Part shown: one piece after another, positions 41,732-49,444 of the stretch
How the letters are laid out: each line of letters begins with the position of its first letter
Position numbering within the stretch: position 1 is the first letter of the stretch
DNA from: Arabiibacter massiliensis
GTDB taxonomy: Bacteria; Actinomycetota; Coriobacteriia; Coriobacteriales; Eggerthellaceae
Reading direction: 5' to 3'
Assembly: GCF_900169505.1 (NCBI RefSeq)
Contig: NZ_LT827021.1
Coordinates: 1,054,001-1,118,000 of the forward strand
Length of the DNA stretch: 64,000 bases
The notes under the pieces: generated by a model
Seen by the model: only the letters and a program-made list of their open reading frames with translations
Database searches by the model: none
Told to the model about the DNA's origin: nothing
Position numbers and translations under genes: made by a program

Positions 41732-41809
41732 CTGGCTCTTATACACAACTGACGCCGCCGACGAAGGGTTAGGGGTGGATGATGGGGGGGGCCGCAAGGT
41801 TCAAAAAAA
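41732..41809 (+). other. probable Illumina Nextera adapter read-through (assembly artefact)
   Basis: Positions 41732-41750 match the 19-base Tn5 mosaic end as read through (CTGTCTCTTATACACATCT) with two mismatches. 41751-41764 matches the adjoining 14-base Nextera read-1 tail with one mismatch. After 8 bases in the index position (41765-41772), 41773-41801 match the P5 flow-cell sequence in 17 of 29 positions, with 8 of the 12 mismatches being G. A run of A follows (41803-41809), as in reads that run off the end of a fragment. The match is from memory of the published adapter sequences. The join between left and right flanks is therefore unproven. Confidence 0.9.
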
Positions 41810-41923
41810 CAAGAAGCCCAGGGCCAGGCGCGAGGCGTTGCTCTGCGAACCGCTCTACCCACATCTCAGACTCTGGCACGCCCTCCCCGATCGAAAACAG
41901 GCATCCGACGAAAGGCAAGGCAT

Positions 41924-44900
41924 ATGGATCTCACGCCCCAACAGAAGCTGCACGGGTTCACCGTGCGCACGCGCGAGGAGCTGCCGGAGATCGACGGCAC
42001 CGCCTACGTGCTCGACCACGACAAGAGCGGCGCGCAGCTGCTGTATATGGCCAACGACGACGCCAACAAGGCGTTCTCCATCGCGTTCAAGACCCCGCCG
42101 GCCGACGACACGGGCGTGTTCCACATCCTGGAGCACTCGGTGCTGTGCGGAAGCGACAAGTTCCCCGTGAAGGAGCCGTTCGTGGACTTGCTGAAGAGCA
42201 GCATGCAGACGTTCCTGAACGCCATGACGTTCCCCGACAAGACGATGTATCCCGTGGCCAGCACCAACGACCAGGACCTCATGAACCTCACGGACGTGTA
42301 CCTGGACGCGGTGCTGCACCCGGCGATCTATCGCAAGCGCGCCATCTTCGAGCAGGAGGGCTGGCACTACGAGCTGGCGGCCGACGTGGAGGCCGATGCG
42401 GGCGATTCCATCGCGGGCGACATGGTGGCCGCCACCGAGGCGGCGGACGGCAGCGCGCGCCTTACGCTCAACGGCGTGGTGTACAACGAGATGAAGGGCG
42501 CGCTGTCCGACCCGAATTCGGTGCTCTACGACGCGCTGGCGGCGGCGCTCTTCCCCGACACGGCCTACCGCTTCGAGTCGGGCGGTACGCCGCGCGCCAT
42601 CCCCGACCTCACCTACGAGCAGTTCCTGGACGAGCACGCGCGCCACTACCGCCTGAACAACAGCTACCTCACGCTGTACGGCAACCTGGATATCGACCGC
42701 ATGCTGGCGTTCCTCGACGAGGCCTACCTCTCCCCCGTGGCCGACGAGGAGGCTGCGCGCGACCAGGCGCGGGCGCACAACGGCGAGGCGCCGCTTGAGC
42801 CCCGCACGCTGGAAGCGCAGGCGCCGGTGAAGAACCTCGACGTGGTGCGCACCATGGTCACCGCGCCGGAGAACGCGTGCGCGGGCCTGGCCTTCGTGGT
42901 GGGCCCCGTGGCCGACCGCCGGCGCGCCGTGGCGGCCGACATCCTGGTGGACGCGCTCATGGGCTCGAACGAAGCCCCGCTCAAGCGCGCGCTCTTGGAC
43001 GCGCGGCTGGCCGACGACGTGGAGGCCTACCTGGAGACGTCGGTGCTGCAGCCGTTCGCCGTGGTGCAGCTGCGCGGCCTGGCCGAGGGCGCGATGGAGC
43101 GCTTCCGCCCCGCGTTCGAGGACGCCGTGCGCGACCTTCTGGAGCAGGGCATCGACCCGGCGCTTCTGGAGGCGTCGCTGTCGAAGGCCGAGTTCGTCAT
43201 GCGCGAGCACGACTTCGGCACGGCCGACGGCGTGGTGCTTTCCATGACGGCGCTGTCGGGCTGGCTCTACGACGACGATCTGGCCACATCCTACCTGAAG
43301 TACGAGGATGACTTCGCGTTTCTGCGCGGGGTGCTGGACGAGGGCTACTTCGACGACCTGGCGCGCGAGCTGTTCTTGGAAAACAGCCACTGCGCCCAGG
43401 TGGAGGTGCGGCCCGTGGACGGCGACGAGGAGGCCTTCGAGGAGGAGCGCCTGGCGGCGGCCGAGGCGGCCATGGACCCGGACGACTTCGCCCGCGTGGC
43501 CGACGAGGAGGCCGAGCTGCGCCGCTTGCAGACAGAGCCCGACTCGCCCGAGGCGCTGGCCACCCTGCCGCGCCTTTCCGTGGCCGACATCGGCGCGGCG
43601 CCCGAGGAGCCCGCATACGGCCTGGTGCCGGACGCCCCCGTGCCGTGCCTGCGCCACGACGCGCCCACGCGCGGCATCGCCTACGCGTACCGCTACTTCG
43701 ATCTGGCGCGCATCCCGTTCGAGGAGCTGCCCTACGTCGCCGTGCTCGGGCTCGTGCTGGGCAAGCTGGGCACCGCGCGCCGCAGCGCCTCGGAGCTGGA
43801 CACGCTCATGAACGGCAAGCTGGGCAACCTCTCGTTCTTCGCCGAGATCTACGAGGACGCCGACGACCCGGAGGCCCTGGCGCCGAAGCTCGTAGCCAGC
43901 GCGAGCGCGCTCTCGGAGAACATCGACTGGCTGGCCGGGCTGCCGCGCGAGGTGATGCTGGAGACGGACTTCTCCGACACGGGCAAGATCAGAGACGTGC
44001 TGCAGCAGCGCCGCATCGCCATGGAGCAGGGCTTCGCCTCGGCGGGCCACACGAGCGCCATGGCCCGCCTGTCGTCGTACTACCTGCCGGCCGGCGTGGT
44101 GCGCGAGCAGCTGGGCGGCGTCGGATTCTACCGGTTCCTGAAGGGCCTGCTGGCTTGCTTCGACGAGCGCGCGGACGAGCTGTCCGCAAAGCTCGAGGAC
44201 CTGGCGCGGCGCCTGTTCTGCGACGACGGCGCCGTGGTGAGCTTCACCGGCTCGGACGAGGACTACGCGCGCTTCTGGGAGGCCGGCGGCGTCTTGGGCC
44301 GCGAGGGCGAGGGCGGCGGCGAGGCGCGGCTCGTCGTGCCCGCGCCTGTCGTGCGCAACGAGGCCTTCGTCGTGCCCACCGACGTGTGCTACGCCGCGCA
44401 GGGCTTCGACCGCCGCGCGTTCGGCGCGCCCTACACGGGGGCGTGGCAGGTGGCCGCCAAGGCGCTCTCCTACGACTACCTGTGGAACGAGGTGCGCGTG
44501 AAGGGCGGCGCGTACGGGGCGGGCTTCCAGGCGGCGCGCACGGGCACCCTGCGCTTCTACTCGTACCGCGACCCGCACCTCGACGAGACGCTGGCGCGCT
44601 TCGCCGGCGCCTCGGCATGGCTGGCCGCGTTCGACCCCGACCCCGACGCGATGGACGGCTACGTGGTGAGCACGGCGGCGGGCTTCGACACGCCGCTTAA
44701 GGCGCGGATGCTCGTGCGCCGCCAGGACGGCGACTTCTTCGGCGGGCGCACGCCCGAGAGCCGCCTGCGGACGCGCCAGGAGATCGTGGAGGCCGACGCG
44801 GCCGCCGTGCGCGCGCTCGCGGCCCCGGTGGCCGACGCCGTGCAGGCGCAGGCCGTCTGCGTGTTCGGCAACCGCGACATCATCGAGGGTGCCGCGACCG

Positions 44901-44932
44901 ACCTCGACGTAGTGGACCTGCTAGCCGAGTAA
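41924..44932 (+). CDS. M16C (presequence-protease-like) zinc peptidase
   Basis: A 1002-residue cytoplasmic metallopeptidase of the insulinase superfamily, subgroup M16C. The inverted zinc motif HILEH is at residues 67-71 with Glu70 catalytic, followed by SVLCGSDKFPVKEPFVDLLK. The distal zinc ligand is expected in VVYNEMKGALSDPNSVLYD. The C-terminal half repeats the fold without the motif. Such enzymes enclose and degrade free peptides up to about 70 residues, which fits its place beside a peptide importer. No signal peptide is present. The ATG has an AAGGCAAGG site. The upstream region contains the adapter artefact, so its promoter cannot be read. Confidence 0.92.
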   Translation: MDLTPQQKLHGFTVRTREELPEIDGTAYVLDHDKSGAQLLYMANDDANKAFSIAFKTPPADDTGVFHILEHSVLCGSDKFPVKEPFVDLLKSSMQTFLNAMTFPDKTMYPVASTNDQDLMNLTDVYLDAVLHPAIYRKRAIFEQEGWHYELAADVEADAGDSIAGDMVAATEAADGSARLTLNGVVYNEMKGALSDPNSVLYDALAAALFPDTAYRFESGGTPRAIPDLTYEQFLDEHARHYRLNNSYLTLYGNLDIDRMLAFLDEAYLSPVADEEAARDQARAHNGEAPLEPRTLEAQAPVKNLDVVRTMVTAPENACAGLAFVVGPVADRRRAVAADILVDALMGSNEAPLKRALLDARLADDVEAYLETSVLQPFAVVQLRGLAEGAMERFRPAFEDAVRDLLEQGIDPALLEASLSKAEFVMREHDFGTADGVVLSMTALSGWLYDDDLATSYLKYEDDFAFLRGVLDEGYFDDLARELFLENSHCAQVEVRPVDGDEEAFEEERLAAAEAAMDPDDFARVADEEAELRRLQTEPDSPEALATLPRLSVADIGAAPEEPAYGLVPDAPVPCLRHDAPTRGIAYAYRYFDLARIPFEELPYVAVLGLVLGKLGTARRSASELDTLMNGKLGNLSFFAEIYEDADDPEALAPKLVASASALSENIDWLAGLPREVMLETDFSDTGKIRDVLQQRRIAMEQGFASAGHTSAMARLSSYYLPAGVVREQLGGVGFYRFLKGLLACFDERADELSAKLEDLARRLFCDDGAVVSFTGSDEDYARFWEAGGVLGREGEGGGEARLVVPAPVVRNEAFVVPTDVCYAAQGFDRRAFGAPYTGAWQVAAKALSYDYLWNEVRVKGGAYGAGFQAARTGTLRFYSYRDPHLDETLARFAGASAWLAAFDPDPDAMDGYVVSTAAGFDTPLKARMLVRRQDGDFFGGRTPESRLRTRQEIVEADAAAVRALAAPVADAVQAQAVCVFGNRDIIEGAATDLDVVDLLAE

Positions 44933-44953
44933 CGGACGGCCCCTCGCGTCCGA

Positions 44954-44987
44954 CGGCCCCCGGCGCCCTACGCACCGGGGGCCGTTT
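44954..44987 (+). terminator. intrinsic terminator after the M16C gene
   Basis: A ten-pair stem (CGGCCCCCGG with CCGGGGGCCG at 44975-44984) is followed by TTTC. It abuts the end of the convergent toxin gene. Confidence 0.75.
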
Positions 44988-45307
44988 CAATTCCCGAAGT
45001 GGATGCGGCTGAAATCGGCTTTCGAATGAAGGATGCGCTCGACGTGCACGACGCTCGACTCCTCATCGATCCAGTAGAACGCCGCGTACTTCCCCACCAC
45101 GAGCTTCCGGCGCAGCGTCTCGGTGAATCCATACGCTTTCTCGGAGTTGCGCGCGGGGAGTGCAGAAAGAGCCTGAACCGTTCGCTCCATGACCTCGTGC
45201 ATTCTTTCTTTCGAACGTTCAACCGAGAACGTGAACTGCACCTCATAGAACGTCGACTGCTTCAGATCGAGAAGGGCGCTGTGCTCGAATTCAACCTCAT
45301 AGTCCAT
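44987..45307 (-). CDS. RelE/ParE-family toxin
   Basis: The 106-residue product has the ParE/RelE fold: VEFEHSALLDLKQSTFYEVQF, central SKERMHEVMERTVQALSALP, then TLRRKLVVGKYAAFYWIDE and VVHVERILHSKADF. Conserved Arg and Tyr residues near the end are typical of the superfamily. It overlaps the upstream antitoxin by 11 bases. The target (mRNA or gyrase) is undetermined. Confidence 0.82.
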   Translation of the reverse strand: MDYEVEFEHSALLDLKQSTFYEVQFTFSVERSKERMHEVMERTVQALSALPARNSEKAYGFTETLRRKLVVGKYAAFYWIDEESSVVHVERILHSKADFSRIHFGN

Positions 45308-45581
45308 GGTTCTTCAGCTCCTCTTCGACGAGGCGGTCGAGCTCCGCTTTCGCTTCCTCGAGGTTGTACGTTTGCGGGTGCCTCTTGTTGTGCTCGACGG
45401 CCTCGTCGATGAGCAGGCCCACGTACTGGTCGTAATCGAACGCGGCCGCGTCCATGACCACGAGGGACGCGCGACCGTTCTTCGTAAGGTAGATAGGCTT
45501 GCCGGTCTCCTTGGCGAGCGATTCGATGGCGTTGTAGTCGCGTCGGATGTCGGTGGACGAACGGATAATCGGTGCTGCCAT
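45297..45581 (-). CDS. Phd/YefM-family antitoxin
   Basis: A 94-residue antitoxin with the family N-terminus IIRSSTDIRRDYNAIESLAK and IYLTKNGRASLVVMD, and a long acidic helix for toxin binding. The start at 45581 has an AAAGGAG site; an earlier in-frame ATG lacks one. It is first in the operon, with the toxin second. Confidence 0.87.
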   Translation of the reverse strand: MAAPIIRSSTDIRRDYNAIESLAKETGKPIYLTKNGRASLVVMDAAAFDYDQYVGLLIDEAVEHNKRHPQTYNLEEAKAELDRLVEEELKNHGL

Positions 45582-45614
45582 GCTGGGCTCCTTTGCGCGT
45601 ACGCTGATAATTCT

Positions 45615-45628
45615 CACAGTATACTATG
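45615..45628 (-). promoter_or_regulatory. promoter/operator of the second toxin-antitoxin pair
   Basis: A 14-base near-palindrome (CACAGTATACTATG, 12 of 14) contains the minus-strand -10 box TATACT. It lies about 35 bases before the antitoxin start and is a natural site for antitoxin autoregulation. Confidence 0.45.
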
Positions 45629-45674
45629 CTCAAAGTGTGATTTCCAGCGGGGAATCGCATGAAAGGCGCGCCGA

Positions 45675-45690
45675 CGTTTCACGTGAAACA
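45675..45690. promoter_or_regulatory. parS-like site (one mismatch)
   Basis: CGTTTCACGTGAAACA matches the 16-bp parS consensus in 15 positions. It lies between the antitoxin gene and the suf promoter, 1060 bases from the exact copy at 46735. Confidence 0.75.
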
Positions 45691-45869
45691 TTTGTACGGG
45701 CACCGGCGCTCGGGGCGGGCGCACAAATGCGGCGATTCGGGGGCGCAGGGGCGCGGGTTTGAGCTAGAATAAGCGGTTGGAACCGAGCGCATGCGCAGGG
45801 GGTTTCGGGGGCCGCCTCTGCCGTCCGCAGCCGGGACGAACACGCCGCCCGACGCGCATGCGGCCGCGC

Positions 45870-45907
45870 TTGACGAAGCGCGGCATAAATGATAGTAATA
45901 GAGTATC
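45870..45907 (+). promoter_or_regulatory. promoter and palindromic operator of sufCB
   Basis: TTGACG (45870-45875) and TAGTAA (45893-45898) are 17 bases apart. An imperfect palindrome with GATA...TATC ends (45891-45907) covers the -10 box. Fe-S regulators of the Rrf2 type often act at such positions. The regulator is not identified in the window. Confidence 0.5.
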
Positions 45908-45940
45908 AAATAGACGAGAAGGATACGGAGACCGCACATC

Positions 45941-46717
45941 ATGCTCGAACTCAAGAACCTCACCTTCGAGGTGCCCATCGCCGAGGGCTCGAAGGAGACG
46001 AAGCGCATCATCGACGACCTCACGCTCACCATCCCCGACGACCGCTTCACCGTGATCACAGGCCCGAACGGCGGCGGCAAGTCCACGCTCGCCAAGCTCA
46101 TCATGGGCGTCGAGCGCCCCACGAGCGGCCAGATCCTGTTCGACGGCGAGGACATCACCGAGCTTACCATCTCCGAGCGCGCGAACAAGGGCATCGGCTA
46201 CGGCTTCCAGCAGCCCGCCCGCTTCAAGGGCATGAAGGTGAAGAAGCTCCTCGACATCGCCGCCGGCAAGAAGCTGCCGATGCTGTCGTGCAACGAGTAC
46301 CTGGCGCGCGTGGGCCTGTGCTCGGCGAACTACCTCACCCGCGAGGTGGACAAGAACCTCTCCGGCGGTGAGGTGAAGCGCATCGAGATCGCCACCATCC
46401 TCGCGCGCGACCCGAAGCTCGCCATCTACGACGAGCCCGAGGCCGGCATCGACCTGTGGAGCTTCGACCGCCTGACCGAGACGTTCCGCGACATCCACGA
46501 GGCGCGCGACGGCCGCTCCATCGTGATCATCTCGCACCAGGAGCGCATCATCCAGCTGGCCGACGAGATCGTGCTGCTGCGCGAGGGCCGCGTGGCCGAG
46601 ACGGGCACGCCCGAGGAGCTCATGCCCAAGCTCGGCTTCGTGGCGAAGGGCATCCCCGGCTGCACGTTCACCGAGCCGCCCGAGCTGCACCTCACCGAGA
46701 TCCCCACCACCTGCTAA
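45941..46717 (+). CDS. sufC: SufC-type ATPase of Fe-S cluster assembly
   Basis: The 258-residue ABC-type ATPase drives Fe-S cluster building on the SufB scaffold. It has Walker A (GPNGGGKST), the SufC-specific signature NLSGGEVKRIEIA, Walker B (LAIYDEPEAGIDLW) and IISHQERIIQLADE. Together with the next gene it forms a two-component SufC-SufB set without SufS, SufU or SufD. This resembles the minimal SMS/SufBC systems described in anaerobes and archaea. A parS site separates it from sufB. Confidence 0.92.
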   Translation: MLELKNLTFEVPIAEGSKETKRIIDDLTLTIPDDRFTVITGPNGGGKSTLAKLIMGVERPTSGQILFDGEDITELTISERANKGIGYGFQQPARFKGMKVKKLLDIAAGKKLPMLSCNEYLARVGLCSANYLTREVDKNLSGGEVKRIEIATILARDPKLAIYDEPEAGIDLWSFDRLTETFRDIHEARDGRSIVIISHQERIIQLADEIVLLREGRVAETGTPEELMPKLGFVAKGIPGCTFTEPPELHLTEIPTTC

Positions 46718-46734
46718 CCCGCGCTGCGAACGGA

Positions 46735-46750
46735 TGTTTCACGTGAAACA
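46735..46750. promoter_or_regulatory. parS site (exact consensus) between sufC and sufB
   Basis: TGTTTCACGTGAAACA, an exact 16-bp match, lies 17 bases after sufC and 36 bases before sufB, within what should be one transcription unit. A ParB complex nucleated here would sit on the operon. Confidence 0.9.
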
Positions 46751-46786
46751 TTCCGCCGCCCGCACATCCGAAGAAGGAGGCCACCC

Positions 46787-47716
46787 ATGGCTGTCGACCT
46801 GTCCCCCATCGACGAGAGCCTGCTCGCCGAGATAGCGAACATCCACGGCATGCCGAAAGGCGCGTTCAACATCCGCAAGGACGGCCAGCTCGTCGAGCGC
46901 CACTCGTCCGCGAACATCGAGATATCCACCAAGACCGACCACCCCGGCATCGACATCCGCATCAAAGCCGGCACGCGCGGCGAGACGGTGTACATCCCCG
47001 TCATCGTGACGCAGGCGGGCCTCAAGGACGTCGTGTACAACACGTTCTACATCGAGGACGACTGCGACGTGACCATCGTGGCCGGCTGCGGCATCCACAA
47101 CGAGAGCCACCAGGCCTCCGAGCACGACGGCATCCACACGTTCTACTGCGGCAAGAACTCCCACGTGAAGTACGTGGAGAAGCACTACGGCGAGGGCACT
47201 GGCACCGGCGAGCGCATCCTCAACCCCGTGACCAACGTGGTGATGGAGGAGAACTCGAGCTGCGAGATGGAGCTCACGCAGCTGCGCGGCGTGTCGTCCA
47301 CCGTGCGCGACACGAACGCGGAGCTCGGCGCGAACGCGAAGCTGGTGCTCACCGAGAAGCTACTCACGCACGACGACCAGGTGGCCACGTCGAACATGAA
47401 GATCGAGCTCAAGGGCGACGACTCAAGCGTGCAGGTGATCTCGCGCTCGGTGGCGCAGGACAACTCGAAGCAGGTGTTCAACCCGCTCGTCATCGGCGAG
47501 GCGGCGTGCCGCGGGCACGTGCAGTGCGACGCCATCATCATGGGCACGGCGAAGGTGACGGCCATCCCCGGCATCGAGGCCGCCAGCGAGGACGCGCTGC
47601 TGGTGCACGAGGCCGCCATCGGCAAGATAGCCGGCGACCAGATCGTGAAGCTCATGACGCTCGGCCTCACCGAGGAGGAAGCCGAGCAGGAGATCCTGGA
47701 AGACTTCCTCAACTAG
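46787..47716 (+). CDS. sufB: SufB/SufD-type Fe-S scaffold protein
   Basis: The 309-residue beta-helix protein belongs to the SufB/SufD family but is much shorter than classical SufB (about 470 residues). Features include VYIPVIVTQAGLKDVVYNTFYIEDD, GCGIHNESHQASEHDGIHTF with Cys and His suited to cluster binding, and the C-terminal family core AACRGHVQCDAIIMG with IPGIEAASEDALLVHEAAIG. The ATG has a GAAGGAGG site. A terminator follows. With SufC it probably suffices as the scaffold in this lineage. Confidence 0.9.
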   Translation: MAVDLSPIDESLLAEIANIHGMPKGAFNIRKDGQLVERHSSANIEISTKTDHPGIDIRIKAGTRGETVYIPVIVTQAGLKDVVYNTFYIEDDCDVTIVAGCGIHNESHQASEHDGIHTFYCGKNSHVKYVEKHYGEGTGTGERILNPVTNVVMEENSSCEMELTQLRGVSSTVRDTNAELGANAKLVLTEKLLTHDDQVATSNMKIELKGDDSSVQVISRSVAQDNSKQVFNPLVIGEAACRGHVQCDAIIMGTAKVTAIPGIEAASEDALLVHEAAIGKIAGDQIVKLMTLGLTEEEAEQEILEDFLN

Positions 47717-47723
47717 CTCCGAA

Positions 47724-47757
47724 CGCCCGCCCATCCCCTGGATGCGCGGGCGTTTTT
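47724..47757 (+). terminator. intrinsic terminator of sufCB
   Basis: CGCCCGC (47724-47730) pairs with GCGGGCG (47746-47752), followed by five T. Confidence 0.85.
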
Positions 47758-47761
47758 CGTT

Positions 47762-47786
47762 TGTCATCCTGAGCGGAGCGAAGCCC
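47762..47786. repeat. single REP unit
   Basis: gtcatcctgagcggagcgaag, one copy of the dispersed family, follows the sufB terminator. Confidence 0.75.
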
Positions 47787-47885
47787 CTGGTTGTCGAAAG
47801 CGGCCGTTCGCCCTCAAAACTCCTTGTTTTGCCGCGCAGAACCGTCACAACTTGTGAAAATCCGGGCATTTCGTGTCGCGAGAGG

Positions 47886-48440
47886 CTACGCCTCGAAGCG
47901 GTTGGCGAAGTGGAGGATGAGGGCGGCGCTCGTGGGGGTGCAGCGCTCGCCGGGAAGCGTATGTTCGCAGACGGGGATGCCGCGCGCGATGATAGCGGCC
48001 GTCGCGGGCGCGGGGATGGGAAGCTCGCCGTGGGCGCACTGCACGGTTCCGCAACCCGTCTGCACGCGCGTGGCGACGATCTCGTCGGGATCGGCGGCCT
48101 CCACGGCCAGGCAGAGGCGCAACGCATTCGCGATGCCGGCGCCGTTTCCCACCTCGTGGAAGTGCGTCTCCTCCACCGCGCAGCCGTGCGCCGCCGCCTC
48201 AGCCTCGGCGAGGATGCGGTAGACGCCGCGCAGGTCGTCCTTCACGCGGCTGCTCGCCGCGAGAGCGTCGATGGTGGCGAGCACCTCGCCCAGGTCGTGA
48301 TGATGCCCCTCGGGCACGCCCGCCGCCGCAGCCGCCGCCTCCACGCGCTCGCGCGCTTCAGCCGGGAGCGCCGCGAGCGTCTGCTCGAGCAGCGCCGCCC
48401 GCGTGGCCGACTCCCTCAGATCCCAGTGCAGAACCGTCAT
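47886..48440 (-). CDS. larC: LarC1-type nickel-insertion protein, N-terminal part only
   Basis: The 184-residue product matches the first half of LarC (DUF111), which inserts nickel into the pincer cofactor of lactate racemase and related enzymes. Visible signatures are GHHHDLGEVLATIDAL, THFHEVGNGAGIANAL, CGTVQCAHGELPIPAPAT and GERCTPTSAALI. Full LarC is about 400 residues and can be made by frameshifting between LarC1 and LarC2. Here no LarC2-like frame follows, only about 100 bases and a REP unit. The usual VGAVDSI-type motif is also altered. The protein is either a working short form or a decayed gene. It is coupled to larB through an ATGA overlap. Confidence 0.75.
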   Translation of the reverse strand: MTVLHWDLRESATRAALLEQTLAALPAEARERVEAAAAAAGVPEGHHHDLGEVLATIDALAASSRVKDDLRGVYRILAEAEAAAHGCAVEETHFHEVGNGAGIANALRLCLAVEAADPDEIVATRVQTGCGTVQCAHGELPIPAPATAAIIARGIPVCEHTLPGERCTPTSAALILHFANRFEA

Positions 48441-49312
48441 GCCGTCCTCGCTTTCACATGGTTGATGAGGTGCGCCTGGTAGCCCGCACCGAAGCCGTTG
48501 TCGATGTTCACGACGGACACGCCCGAGGCGCAGGAGTTGAGCATGGCCAGCAGCGCCGCCACGCCGCCGAAGCTCGCGCCGTAGCCGACGCTCGTGGGTA
48601 CGGCGATGACCGGGCACGATGCGAGCCCGCCCACCACGCTGGCAAGCGCGCCCTCCATGCCGGCCACGGCCACCACCACGCTCGCGGCCGCGATGTCGTC
48701 CGCGTGCGCGAGCAGCCGGTGGATGCCGGCCACGCCCACGTCGTAGAGGCGCACGACGTCGTTGCCGAGCATCTCGGCGGTCACGGCGGCCTCCTCGGCC
48801 ACGGGAAGGTCGCTCGTGCCGGCCGCCGCGATCACCACGGAGCCGTTGCCGTCGGGCGCGGGAGCCTCCCCCAGGATGCCGAGGCGCGGCAGCTCGCGAT
48901 ATGAGAACGGGAGGGGGAACGGCTGGCGCCGCACGGGATCCTTCGACTCCGCGGCTTCGCCGCTCCGCTCAGGATGACAGGGGGTGCAGGCTTCACCGCT
49001 CCGCTCAGGATGACAGGGGGCCGCGAGCAGGCGCTCCACCTCGGCGGCTTTGTCGGCGTCGAGGCGCGTGACGAGGACGCGCTCCTGCCCGCCCTCCACG
49101 AGCGCGCGGCAGATGCCGGCGATCTGCTCGGCCGTCTTGCCCGCGCCGTACAACACCTCCGACACGCCCTGCCTCACGCCGCGATGATGGTCCACCGTGG
49201 CGTAGCCGAGCTCCGTGAACGGCGCCACGCGCAGGGCCCGCTCGGCCTCCTCCACTGGCTCCTCGCCCGCAGCCACCCGCTCGAGCAGCTCGCGCAGCTC
49301 TCGTTGCTCCAT
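48437..49312 (-). CDS. larB: LarB-type pyridinium carboxylase with a REP-encoded insert
   Basis: LarB carboxylates and hydrolyses nicotinic acid adenine dinucleotide in the first step of nickel-pincer-nucleotide synthesis. Family signatures in this 291-residue product are FTELGYATVDHHRGVRQGVSEVLYG, VVIAAAGTSDLPVAEEAAVT, DVGVAGIHRLL, VVVAVAGMEGALASVVGGL and PVIAVPTSVGYG. Residues 99-131 (twice PCHPERSGEA, then ESKDPVRRQ) have no counterpart in the family and are the translation of two REP units at about 48930-49020. The frame is kept open. Without the insert the length is about 256, normal for LarB. The insert falls between the N-terminal domain and the catalytic core, where a loop could tolerate it. 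The start at 49312 has a GGAGAGGG site. LarE and LarA are not in the window. Confidence 0.87.
   Translation of the reverse strand: MEQRELRELLERVAAGEEPVEEAERALRVAPFTELGYATVDHHRGVRQGVSEVLYGAGKTAEQIAGICRALVEGGQERVLVTRLDADKAAEVERLLAAPCHPERSGEACTPCHPERSGEAAESKDPVRRQPFPLPFSYRELPRLGILGEAPAPDGNGSVVIAAAGTSDLPVAEEAAVTAEMLGNDVVRLYDVGVAGIHRLLAHADDIAAASVVVAVAGMEGALASVVGGLASCPVIAVPTSVGYGASFGGVAALLAMLNSCASGVSVVNIDNGFGAGYQAHLINHVKARTA
48930..49020. repeat. REP units inside larB
   Basis: One inverted pair (gggatccttcgactccgcgg with ctccgctcaggatgacag) and a further ctccgctcaggatgacag lie inside the coding region without breaking the frame. The insertion length must be a multiple of three. Confidence 0.85.
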
Positions 49313-49352
49313 GTTCGCCCTCTCCGTCGTCTCCGATTCGCCGTGCCCGACC

Positions 49353-49383
49353 ATTGAACCACTTGGAGCGCGCTCCAAGTCAA
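49353..49383 (-). promoter_or_regulatory. MerR-type promoter of larB-larC
   Basis: On the minus strand TTGACT (49378-49383) and TTCAAT (49353-49358) are 19 bases apart, the over-long spacing typical of MerR-regulated promoters. The spacer carries a perfect 20-bp palindrome, ACTTGGAGCGCGCTCCAAGT (49361-49380). The start codon of larB is about 40 bases further on. No MerR gene is in the window. Confidence 0.65.
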
Positions 49384-49386
49384 GAA

Positions 49387-49420
49387 GAAAAAGGCCGGAA
49401 CGCGAACGCGCGCCCCGGCC
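49387..49420 (-). terminator. intrinsic terminator after the orphan binding-protein gene
   Basis: GGCCGG (minus strand, from 49420) pairs with CCGGCC and is followed by TTTTT. It separates this gene from larB on the same strand. Confidence 0.75.
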
Positions 49421-49444
49421 CCTCGACTCCCTCTTGCAAGGTCC

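Noticed and set aside
41732-41764. A natural Tn5-like transposon end
   Set aside because: The mosaic end is followed by the synthetic Nextera tail, an index-sized gap, P5-like bases and poly-A, and no transposase gene is near.
41855-44578. 907-residue minus-strand frame opposite the M16C gene
   Set aside because: The M16C frame carries the HILEH motif and full family length; the antisense frame is compositionally biased.
47770-47885. LarC2 reached by frameshift after larC1
   Set aside because: Only about 100 bases remain before the sufB terminator. None of the frames shows LarC2 residues.
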